Below are positions 1-11,900 of a DNA stretch of 64,000 bases, in pieces. How positions within the stretch are numbered: position 1 is the stretch's first letter; each line of letters starts with the position of its first letter. The translations under genes and the position numbers were made by a program. The stretch is from Chionis minor. Taxonomy: Eukaryota > Chordata > Aves > Charadriiformes > Chionididae. The notes below the pieces were generated by a model. That model saw nothing but the letters and a program-made list of their open reading frames with translations. It did no database searches and was not told the origin of the DNA. The stretch covers positions 362,261 through 426,260 of the forward strand of contig VZSF01009939.1 in NCBI GenBank assembly GCA_013398295.1, in the 5' to 3' direction.

Positions 1-3000
1 TAACTACATCCCTGAAAAGTTGTACAGACTTATAATAATGTTAAATAAGTTATAAAAAAGAGTAAATGATATCTATAAAGAGTATGTAATAAAAAACCCC
101 CCAAACCCAACATTCTAGATATTCCCTTGAATTCATGCTGTTTTGGCAACAGCTCTCTTTGGGAAACAGGGAGGGCTCCCAGCTTGACCAACCCTATGGC
201 TGTTCTCAGCTATCAGGAAAGTTTTCACAGCTAGAGGGTTGAGAACATACTTTCTCCATGTGGCTGAAACGATGAAAATATCTGCTAATTCCTGCTTCGA
301 TTAAATTGTATTTAATTCCAGAGCTATCAATATTAAGACCTTCACTTACAGTTTAGGCATCCCAAAGGATAGCCAACTTTGCAAGTCAGTCTAAATTTAT
401 TCTTGAAGGTGATGAAATAAAATAGAGGGACGTAAAAAGTTCCCATTACCAAATAACCACGAGGCTGGATGAAGACAAGAGCAAAGAGGGCAGTGACATT
501 AAAGGTAAACGTCCCTGACAGAAGCCCGCTGCAGCACAACTAAAGAGGGGCCGACTTCCTCCTCCTGAGGATGCCTCCTCATTTCGAGATTTTCAGCTAG
601 CCAGAAATACTGGTCAGATTTCTCTGCGCACTTAGGCGATACAGTATAACCACAAAAAGGTACAATTATTCCCATTCATCTTTTTCGCCAAGAATTTTTT
701 GATAGTGCAAATGGGACAATAGAGAAAAAACCCCAACTTTACGCATGCATTTTCTTAGTCTTGATTGCTATGCTCAGAGAAAGACGGGGGGAAAAAGCCT
801 GTGATGCTCTTGCTGTCAAGTGTACGTACATTTGTCACTCTTCCTCTCATAGGAACAACTTAATTACCCAACTCTGTGCTACTTGTGCTTACTGGGTGGA
901 ACCAGGAACTGACAGCACCTGACAGCGCTGCTGATGCCCACGACAGACTCATACTGGTCTTATTTTTCATTCTGCTGCTGCACAGCTCCTCGGCGCTGAA
1001 GTGTTGTAAAGGTACGACACAGCTGTGAATATCAGAGAGCTTGGGCTAACTCTCCTGAACCACGTTAGAAAATATACTCAGAGTTTGCATAAGGTTACGA
1101 TAAACGCTCTTTCAGACACCAGGGAAATGTTTCCACTTACCTGATGCAAAAGTAATCATCCAAATGTTAGGATAAACGTTGCTACTAAAGACCACCAAAA
1201 TGCACTTGGAGTGAAGATTAAAACCAAAGTTTTCCCAAATCCACAGCTGTACTTCTTTAGAAAGTAAGGGTACAGGAAGCCTGTGACAAATACTGCAGGT
1301 TTCCCAGAAGACATAATGACGGCCATCTCTGAGAAACCTCCTCAAGATCATGGAAACCAAAACTGAAGCAACTAGACAGAACAGTGAGCAAACTGGGGTA
1401 ACACACATCCCTGACTAGAACTGCAGTCATTTCAGTCATTACCACTACATTTGTACAGTCTACCAACCACCAGAAGAAACTGTAGGCAGGACACCGATAG
1501 ACCAAATTTCCTCTTGGGAATATGGCTCCCCGAAGTGGCAATGCTGGCATTTCTGAACTAGTACCCAGCCTACTCCTCCTACAGCGATTGGAGGGAGAAA
1601 ACCAACCAAGTTTTTTATGAAGAAAGAATATGTTCTTATGCCAACTTCTCAAACCAGCAAAAAATTCGTGAAAAACAAAACCAAACCCACTCTATGTTTC
1701 TGTTAACTGCTCAGACCAACAAGGGGCGTGGAGAGAGCATGTTCTGCAGAAAACTCCCCAGAGTGAGATCTCCAAGCTGCCAGGGTCAAGCTGAGCTTTA
1801 TACTGCAGGAAGATATTCTTTGCAGCAAGCAGTTCTCTAACTTCTCCATCCAAAATGCTTGTGGGTTTTGTAAAACTATAGTGGACTGTCTCTTAAAAAG
1901 ACTGTACTGAAATTTTGCAAACACTTACCTAATCTGAATCATTTGATTTTAAGCCTGACAGTCAGCCGAATCTATTTAAAGAGCATCTCTCTCAGCCAAA
2001 AAAAAAGCAGCAGAAAGCCATTGGCTTTGAACTGCAGAAGATTCAGTGATGGTGGAGGGCTAGAAATGTATACCTATTCCAGCTCAAGGGGAACCCCTCT
2101 GCTTCCTCCCAACTGCCTGCAGGTCTTCTCTAGTATCACAAAGTCATTTCTGTGGCCCTTCCTAAAAGAAGGGCATCAGCTATTACACACCTGTCCTCTG
2201 TGCAAACATACGACCACGCAGACCTTTGTTCAACATTGTGAAAAGTATGACACTTACCCCATAGAGCTACTGAGAGAGAGAAGGGTAGCCATGGCCAGGT
2301 TTTCATAAAGCCGTTAAGAGGACTCAAAGTAGCATGTTGGCTCTCAAATGATCAGATAAGCTATTAAAACCCATCCAGTAAAGAGCTCTAATACAACATG
2401 ACAACCATTCAAAGGCAAATTATGAAAAACTAAATAAATAAAAAAAGCCACACACACAGAGCTCTAAATACCTAAAGCCAGCATTACAGCCCTTTTGATC
2501 AAAAATAACTCAACCTGCAAGATGATCTGGAAGTTTCTGGAGGAAAGCATCTCTTCTTAGAGACTACAATTTATAAGAGCACAGTGTGGGATAATTGAAT
2601 AATAAAGGGCTTCTGTTTGAAGACAAACAATGAGAGAGATGAGGTCAGAACTAGAGACGCAAAGGCCACATTATTTACTTTGTGTGGGGCTTATTGCCAA
2701 AACACACTTCACTCCCCAGATAAAACTTTTACTGATATCAAGAACATGGTATTAATAACCACTGATCTCATGCATCACGGTACTTTCAGCGCACACATTT
2801 GCTGTGGAGGTTCCAGGGAATGGAGGCAGATGAGCCCACAACTTTGTGTCCTACTTCCGAAATCCTTCAGAAACAGCTGCCCTCCTTTCTGTTCTACAGC
2901 CCAAAGGATCTGTTATCTCAGTGACTTTTCTCTGACAGATGAAGAGTGAAGGAATATATATAAAATTAAGAAAGTCTGCGCAGCCTGAAGTAAATTCAAA

Positions 3001-4693
3001 CCATTTCAAAACAATCTGCATTCCTTTCAGACCTCCCTTCACAGCTGCCCAGCTCTTTGTATTGACTGTTGTATATGACAATACATGACAATATAATGTT
3101 GTATATGAGAATAAAAGCCTGCATCTTGACACACCTGGATCGCCAAAGCATTTACCCTACAGTTTTGTATTACTTTCTACATGAAATCCAGGTTTATTCT
3201 CTCAAGTCTGTATTTGGAAAACACTCTACGTACCCCTAGGCTCGGTGCTGGACATTTCACAAGGAGGAAGGGTGGGGTGAAAACAGCTTTTCATTCTACT
3301 CCATATGGAACTTGTGGAGTTCAGATAAATGGGGAAAACACGGCAGCTTCAAGTGTTATGCAAGTGCTCAAAAGCAGTTAAACACCACCAATCAATCCTG
3401 TCTAACACAGAAAATCACAACAAATAGGAACAGGGCAGCTGGCAACCATATGGTGAAATGGAAGGTTCTGGCTTGATTCTAGCAAACGCTCAGCCAGCCT
3501 CCTGCTGCCAGTTATTCCCTTTCCAAATCTTCACCTTAGCTCTCCAAAGAGGAGCTTCAAGATGAATTCCATATTTGATTCAATCTCCATATAGAAACAA
3601 ACATTTTCATTGCAAATTTCTGTATTATACAGCCATCAGCTATTGCAACAAGATTTCAAGGCCCTTTTTCCTGTGGCAACTTATTCTCAAGAAAATCATC
3701 TCAGCTCTCTTCCAGTAATTTTACTGACCCAAGAAAACAAATTTTTCTGTTTTGGCTTACAAATTCAGACCAACAATGACTGAAGAGTTCCTAGAAACTT
3801 TCAGAAGTAGTCAGCAGTATTCAGTAACATAAGGCTTAACGACTGACTTTTTAAACCCTGAAATCCTGCTGCCATTCTTTTCCTGACCTTGGAGACTTTC
3901 ACCGTGGAACAGAAAAATTCTTCCTCTTCTGTAACAGCTACCTTATTCTGACTATGAGTTCTCCTGTCAATCTTCACATCCCTGTTCTTCCTCAAAAGAG
4001 AAGTCAGTAGCAATCAACTCCCAATCATATACTACAGCATCACAAACCTCTCTGTTTCATTAAACTCTATTTCATTGTACCTTAATTGCAGTAATGTCTG
4101 AAACAACCGGATGTGTTAATACACACACATCCACACAGAATAAAAGCAAGAATAAGCAAGATATGGATTTTGGAGGAAAACAAGCGCACAGAAGAACTCC
4201 ACCACCATTAGTACTTCATTTTTGAGGAAAGACAATGCAGACTAAGCAAAAGTGGCAACACATTGAGAGTAGCAATAGACTTTGACCAAACAGACGGACA
4301 GCCTTTGGGCGGAAAAATAGGTCTTTCCAGTGCTGTGTTAAGAACCTCCAAGTCAAATACTGCAACGCATTGTTCTCTCCAGATAGAGACGACACCCAGG
4401 GCAGAAATCAGCTTCTTCACCACAGGCAGATAATGGACTTTTTGATACTACTGGCTGGTGAAAAATCTCCACAGGAGGTGGGCAGACACAACTCCCACCT
4501 TCCTCTTGATCAACAGCTGGGGCCAGACACTATATTTGATAGTACCATAAAAGCATTTACTCCCGCCTCCTTTTTTCTTACCTCAGGAGAGCATTTGGTA
4601 TTAAAATAATAGTTATAGGTTATTCTCAAACTATTAATTCCCTGGGTGCTTGTATTTTTGAGAATGAGAAGGCCTACCACCCCTCAAGGGCAA
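1..4693. other. Non-coding or unassigned DNA
   Basis: No recognisable gene. Four minus-strand donor-like GTAAGT sites lie within about 2 kb, at about 2256, 1927, 1140 and 351, next to hydrophobic open frames. I could not match these to any family; they are described as a finding. The rest is AT-rich with an imperfect repeat of gttgtatatga/gacaata near 3070-3110. Confidence 0.6.
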
Positions 4694-5925
4694 AAGCTAC
4701 ACGCTCAGCTGCCTCACTGAAATGCCTGTACACGGATGCACGCAGCACGGGGAACAACAGCGAGAGTCAGAGATCTGTGCGCAGCTGCAGGGCCATCATC
4801 TCACGGCAACAACTGAGACATGGTGGGACAGCTCACGGCACTGGAACGCTGTCACAGATGGTGGTGCGCTCTTTAGGAAAGACAGGCCAGCAAGGCGAGG
4901 TGGTAGAGTTGCTCTTTATGAGAGAAAGCAACTGGAACGTACCCAGCTCTCCCTAGGGATGGATGAAGAGCAAGTTAAGAGTTTGTGGGTAAGGATTGAG
5001 GGGCAGGCTAATATATTCATCAATGACCTGGATGAAGGGATAGGATCAGCAAGTTTGCTCATGACACACAACTGGGAGGGGTGGCTGACACACCAGAAGG
5101 CTGCGCTGCCATTCAAGTGTGACCTGGACAGGCTGGAGATTTGGGCAGAGAGAAACATGACGAAATTCAACAAAGGCAAATGTAGGGTCCTGCACCTGGG
5201 GAGGAACAACCCTATGCACCCGTGCAGGTTAGGGGTGACCTGCTGGAAAGCATCTCTGTGGAAAGGGACCTGGGAGTACTGGTGAGCCAGCAATGTGCCC
5301 TTGCGGCCAAGAAGGCCAATGGCATCCTGGGGTGCATCAAGAAGAGTGTGGGCAGCAGGTTGAGGGAGGTCATCCTCCCTGGTGAGGCCGCATCTGGAGT
5401 ACTGTGTCCAGTTCTGGACTCTCCAGTTCAGGAAGGGCAGGGAACTGCTGGAGAGGGTACAGCAAAGTGCTACAGAGATGATTAGGTGACTGGAACATCT
5501 TCCTAATGAGGAAAGGCTCAGGGAGTTGGGTCTTTTTAGTCCGGAGAAAAGACTGAGGGGGGATCTCATCAATGCTTGCAAATACTTAAAGGGAGGGTAT
5601 GGGGAGGAGGGGGCCAGGCTTTTTTCAGTGGTGCCCGGTGACAGAACAAGAGGTAACGGGCACAAACTTGAACACAGGAAGTTCCGTTTGAACATGAGGA
5701 GGAACTTCTTGACTTTGAGGGTGGCAGAGCACTGGAAGAGGTTGCCCAGAGATGCGGTGGAGTCTCTGACTCTGGAGACATTCCCAACCCACCTGGATGC
5801 CATCCTGTGCCACCCGCTGTAGGTGGACCTGCTCTGGCAGGGGGTTGGACTAGGTGGACCTGCTCTGGCAGGGGGGTTGGACTAGATCATCTCCAGAGGT
5901 GCCTTCCAACCCCTGTGATTCTGTA
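4694..5925 (+). mobile_element. CR1 LINE copy, internally deleted
   Basis: Plus-strand translation, with frameshifts, shows CR1 ORF2 blocks. CLYTDARS and ETWWDSS at about 4722-4850 and FRKDRPARRGG at about 4874-4905 belong to the endonuclease part. FINDLDEGIGS at about 5016-5048, KGKCRVLHLGRNNP, KKANGILGCIKKSVGSR and [16 protein letters not shown] belong to the reverse transcriptase C-terminal part. The join at about 5012 skips most of the RT domain, so the element cannot be active. The 3' end is the CR1 tail, ctccagaggtgccttccaac followed by tgattctgt. CR1 is the dominant LINE of birds and moves by target-primed reverse transcription, usually leaving 5'-truncated copies. Confidence 0.95.
5820..5882 (+). 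repeat. Tandem duplication in the CR1 3' tail (31 + 32 bp)
   Basis: Two consecutive units start taggtggacctgctctggca and end ggttggac. They occupy 5820-5850 and 5851-5882, and the second has one extra G. A standard CR1 tail has one copy, so this is a local duplication within this copy. Confidence 0.95.
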
Positions 5926-8900
5926 CTTTTTGTTTTATCTATACCACCATTACCATGTATCAAGATGGCCTGTAACATGTTCTTGCCAGACTAATAACAT
6001 ACCAAAGTGCAAAACCAAAGCAGTACAGAGGAAGTCACACAAACAAAGCATCGGCAGAGAGAGTAAGGAAAGAGCAAGCAGCAGTTCAAGCTGCCTGTAC
6101 TGGGTTCCACTATTAAACGCTTACATCATTTTTCCCTGCCTTGCTAAAGTTGACAAGCAGGAGTGCTGCTGCACCCTAGAACACTGTATAGATTAATACT
6201 TCTAAATAAAAATACAAAACCATACACACAACATGCTGATTATTCCTCTCTTTTTAAGCAGTCATCTGTGCTGTATAACTATAAATAACACTTCAGCAGA
6301 ATCACGAGTGTGCACACACATGCATAAGGACTTAATCTCACCTTGGGTTTAGGACCATTACTATTTAGTTTTAGAGTGATAAGCATAACTAACAAGAACA
6401 GGAAAACTCATTTTTGCTTCATTTGGCTTTGTATACAGAAGCATTTTCCCCACAAAACCCACCAAAGACTTCAGAACCCAAGCAGGAACAACACTTGCAC
6501 ATACCACAAGAAAAAGCTTACTGAATCAAAACATCCTTATCCAACAGCAGTTAATAGTATATGGGAAGAGCAAAATAAACAAACAGGTTAGGGGAAATAT
6601 GCCATGATACCATACACCTCAACAACAACCTGGAACAAACGAGCAGGGGGATTAGAACTTAATGCCAGATTTCCTGTTTTCTCTATATCTAGGGGACCAG
6701 CAGAAGAAACCATTTGATCAATGCATTTAGGGAAAATTACAGAGGAAGAGACTGTGCGAGCTGATGAGGGGTCTGGGGTTTTTATTCTCCTTTTTTAAAT
6801 AGGAAGCAAACAGACATGACCAAACCTCAAAACTTTACATCCTGAACCTGCACGTGGTGCTCTTGCCTCCTGCTAGCAAATAAAGCCCTTGTAATATGCT
6901 GCCATGGTTTCCCTGTGGCTCCTGCACCCCAGGAAAAGACCTGGCCGACGGCGCCACTGCTGGCTGAGCCGACAGCTGTGGATGTACCCTGCCTCTCCGC
7001 AGCTGTAGCCCCAACCCGTCATATCATCTCATCAAGTAAGTGGCCATTTTGCACAGCTCTGCATTTTATATGAGAATAATGACCACAGAATGCACAACAG
7101 TCCTGAACTCACAGCTAAACATCAAATACGGGCAAGGTCACACAATGATTCCTGCAAACACAGGAAAGGAGCCCTTGCATGACAGGATGTGCCGCTACCT
7201 CCGTTATCCGAAACGTTACTTTCATTGAGAAGCCCTTTACAAACTGAGAACCTACTCGGCTTGAATTCTTCTGGTAGAAGACACTCTGAAAGCTGTATTA
7301 GAATAAGGATTTTGGAAACCAAAACCCCTGGTATCTTTCTATCAAGCAGTTGTAAAACAAAGTCTTCAAATCCAGTTCTACCTATTTCACTGTGTAAAAT
7401 TTGGAGTAGATGGCTGAAACAGACAAAAGGTACTTTCGTTGTTTTTCATACACAGTATATTTGTCAGAAACAAATTTCAGAACCTAAAACATTACAGAAT
7501 ACACATAGTATACGCAGATGGAAGTTTCATGTGTGCAAAGCAGATTGTGTCCTATAAATGAGTTTTCTGAAATACAGATCTTTCATTTTATGTTAGAACT
7601 AAAAGTAAGGTGAAGCCGTAAGATTTGCATATGAACTTTCAGAAAACTCTGGCCTCTGAATTCAAAGTCTGAATTCAAATTTCTAAGTTATAATTCAAAT
7701 AGACTGCTTATGTAAGTCTTACCAGATGCTACCATAAGGAACTACTTTCATACTGATTATAAAAACTTATACAACTCTTTCCTTACAGATTTTAGTACTG
7801 TGGGATCTGCTGGAAAAAAGAGCTGCTGTTCATTCTGTAAAATGCAGAAACAATGATACAGTTACCTTGTATCAAAACCAGGCTTACGGAGATGATGTTA
7901 TTGTTTTCATTCAGAAAGGTTATTTCATCTTCACCAGAGAAGTACTGTGGAACTACCAAGTGCAAAAGGGATTATTTTGTGTCCTGCTGTGGCCTGGAGA
8001 GATCCACAAAGCATGAAAGAGACTCTTGTTAAGCACAAGCAGGCTCTGTCCTAACGGGTCACAGAAGCAGAAGCAGTGCAAATGCAGTATAATACAAGCC
8101 GAACAGACCAGTTGGGTGTTGGGGGAAGAAAAAGAAGAATGATGTCAACAGCTTTGATTTATTTTTTCTCTGCCTGGCGATGAAATGACGCTACTGAGTG
8201 TCACCAGAAGCTCCCTACAAAAAAACCAGGAAGTGCTCCAGAGGAGATATATATCATGAAAGCAGCCTTTCCACATTATTTGTGGGTTGCTCATTGGCAG
8301 AAAAAGAGAATGAAGAGGTAGTTCACAAGAGTTCCTCTCTTAGCAACTGGAAGGCACCTGTTAAACACGAAATTAAAACAGAATTCTGTGCCCAGGGAAG
8401 TTACAATACATTTAACCAACTGGTACATGTGGAGAGGAAAACATTCTTAATGAAACTTTGTTGTTGTCATTTTAAAACAGAATGAAAAAGAGCAAGTTTG
8501 AGGGTATGTGCACATGTCTACATATACTAAAATGAGGCCTGGCCTCACAGCACCGCAAAGTACCCAGCCAACAAGAAGTGTTAAAGCCACTGAGTGGAAC
8601 ACTGAGAGAGCAGTTAAAGAAAACAGCAGCCTTGCTCAACTTCAGACAACAGGATTTCAGCCTGGACTGTAAATAAAGGGATGCTTACTTCAGGGATTTA
8701 GTTCCATTTCTTTCAGCAGTGGTTCAACTGTGTCAATGCTGCCATGGGTCTGAGCTCTACTGAAAAGCAAGCAGCTACTTCTGTTACTCCCCCAAATGTG
8801 ATCCTGCACCGATGGCCAAACCCACTTGTGAACAGTACTAAAGACAACGTGCATCTGGCAGAAACCACATTCCCTTTCCAACAGGGACTCCCAGGAGTGC

Positions 8901-11900
8901 TGCAAGGGTAAGCGCTAAAGATGACACAGCTTAGTCCAGACCAGAACACACGGAATTTGGAAAGCACAGCATCCTAAACTGGTATGTTATATTCTGTGTA
9001 CTCGGTGCATCTTCTCCCCTGCCCTTAGGGAAAAGCACCCAGCCTAAACTGATGCGTCTCATCCCTCCCAGCAGAGCGCCCCAGGGCTGTGGCTGGAGCA
9101 CAGAGCAGCTTTGGGGAAAAGGTCCTGGGCAAGAGACGACAGCGGCTCTAGGGATTCTTCCGCTCCATCACATGCGGCGGGGAAAGGGGACGTAACTGGG
9201 TCTCAGGATGATACCGTTTATGTAAGCGTTTGGTTTCAGGCTCCCAATTGTGTGTGTGACCCTTTGAGAGTTGTGCCAGGCAGCACCCCTGGGAGCAGGG
9301 GTACAGCCCCATCCTGCCCTGTCACCCTTGGGAGGTACCGAGGGTGTTCAAAGGAGAGCGCCCCGGGACCGCAGGGTACAGCTGGCCTTGGACACAGCAC
9401 AACACTTCTGACAGACACTGGAGGCCACTCAGCAACTGACAGGCTGGAAGCAGAGACACGGTGGGCAACAGGAACATTGCACACAACCCGACTGCCGTTT
9501 TGTCTTTAGCTCTTTGGGATTTTCTCTTCTGAAAAAGCAAAATTTGTAGTACTTATTTAACTAAAATTTAGGCTTTTTGATGTTAAAATTCTTTCAGCCT
9601 TTTGGGAGCTCACCACAGGAGAAGGGTTAGACACATCCACCTCAAACCGGTGGAGGACTCCATATCCTGCCATAGCAATCCACAGTGGTGTCCCAGGCTT
9701 GATTCTCCCCAAAGCCCCCAGTCTAGATCGCATAGCTGTCCCCCACACCAGCACCACCTGCAGCCAGTCCCTGCTCCAGGCTCCTGTCTCCCAGCATTGT
9801 CACGCTGCACAATGCAACTTGCTTTCCCCAGAATTCTCCAGACAATACGCTGGCGACACAAAGAGCTGCTGAAGGGACACAACTCTTACGTTTGACTGGA
9901 GAGGGTCTGAGGAAGATTATCAGCTTGGTACAGAAACTGCTGGAGATCCAGAACACCAGCAAGGCAATGGAAGGACAAAACCAAACACTGTCCTCTTTAA
10001 AAGTCCTCTCCTTCAGCATAACCAGCCTTCAAGGAACAATCACCTGACATCTGGGAAAGCAACATCTTTAAAACCTATCCTTATCGAGAAGGGTTACCAC
10101 ACCATAAAGGCATTTTTAGTCACCTCGTTACACCACAGTAAATGCTTTGTTGAGAAATGGATTACAAAATTCTCCTTCAATCCTAGAAGAAAGCATTCAG
10201 ATGCACTGTTACTACTATTATTATCCATTGCTTAACCAGCATTACAACATGTCACACTTCCTTATAGCACACCTGTAAGGGAGACAGGAAAAAATAAGAG
10301 TATTCTATCCAGACTAAGAGTCTATGCATCCTTCCTCTGTGATTAAGAAAATAAAATAAATCACACATGTGTGCACGTGCACGTGTGCAATCAAGTGGCT
10401 AACCTAGAAAAATCTTACTTTTCTGGTCAATCGGGACTGAAGTCACTCCCATTTGAAGCTAAACTGCTCTGAGCTTGAGCCAAAATGAGCAGTACTAGAT
10501 ATATTTTCTTCGCTAGACTAGAAGGAAATTTTTCTAGCTTTTTAGCATTCTCATTTTTTCCCAGTCACCCCAAGTTCTCCAATTCCAATAGACTCTGGTG
10601 ACCCAGGTACTCACCAATTAGGATAGCAATCCTCTCCTCAAATCAAGTACATTAGAAACTTAGAGAAAACTTGTGGAAATGCATAAATATTAATACATCA
10701 GTTAATTATTACGATCCAAAACATCAGAACCTGAAAAGATGCAACTGGAAAATGGATGAAATTACATGGCTGTGACACACTGTTCTTTGGGAATAGTGAT
10801 CTTGTCTTGCAGCTTACATCCATGGCAACTCCCAGGAGAAACAGCATGTGATTAACATCACTTGGCTCCTGGTGGAGTCGAAAACTGTGTTGTACAGCAG
10901 AACCTTCCCACAAATCCGTTTGTTCCAGCTCTCGTCATTTTGCTTCTTGATTAGTAGAAAAAACTCTTTTTCTTGAAGAAAAGTATATAAATATGATTTT
11001 ATCTATTCAGAAGGGTAGTATAAGCATAATTTTCTCCAGCAAATTGCTTTGAGTATATCCCACTATTCTGCCTTCCTGTGGTACGTCAGTCTCCCTGCAT
11101 TTGCTTCTAAGGGCCCTCGGGTCTAGCATAATACTGACGTTCCCGAATGCAAGTGCATTATTAAATCCTGCCCCAAAAGTTGACGGTGCCAGCCTTCACC
11201 AGCCCTTAGTTACATTATAAAGCAAGTGCTTCTGTTTTCTCTCCCTCCGAGAAGATGGAAACATACCAAAAACATCTACAAAACTATCTGGTTGTCTTCC
11301 AAATCGCTCCTTTCCTGCCAAGCAGGGAGCAGCTCAGCGGCGAGGCAGCAGGTGTGCCAAAACCATTGTTCACAGTGACAGCCACCACAGTCTGCGTCCC
11401 TCGCTCCTCTGGCCGCGTGTCGTGTTCCCTCGGCCTCGGATGGAGACCACTCTCACCCGGAATCAACCTAAAACTCTTGAGATTGCTGGCTGTAACCTAC
11501 AGGCGTAACCACAGTACAGAGGAACATAAACCCCTGCAGGCCCACCACAATGCTGCTCCATTTGTCAAAGCAAAGCAAGCAGTTTCTTGAACCGCCTGTA
11601 AAAAAAAAAAAAAAAAANGCTTAAGGCTTCTCCAACTCTCCCCAAGCACAATGTACTAGAAGAAGGATCAATCACCTCGGACAGGGAGTGTCAGAGCGAT
11701 CTTTTTATATGAACAAATTAACCCAAAAATCTCAGGGCCACCAAAGCAGGGAGGAGGGCCCTCTGCTCTCCCCGCCAGTGCTCTGAGCAGTTAACACCGC
11801 TGCCCTCTGGCTCTCAGGAACAAACCCAGCTCACTAAACCAGCACTTTTGGGGGGATGGGAAGAGGACAGGGACTGCTTTATTTCCTACTGGTTTAGTGA

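Noticed and set aside
4916..5803. A 295-codon minus-strand open frame
   Set aside because: It is antisense to the CR1 element, whose real coding direction is plus. Such antisense frames are common in CR1 copies.
9111..9509. A 132-codon plus-strand frame
   Set aside because: It overlaps open frames on the other strand, has no recognisable domain and lies in a GC-richer patch where long chance frames are expected.
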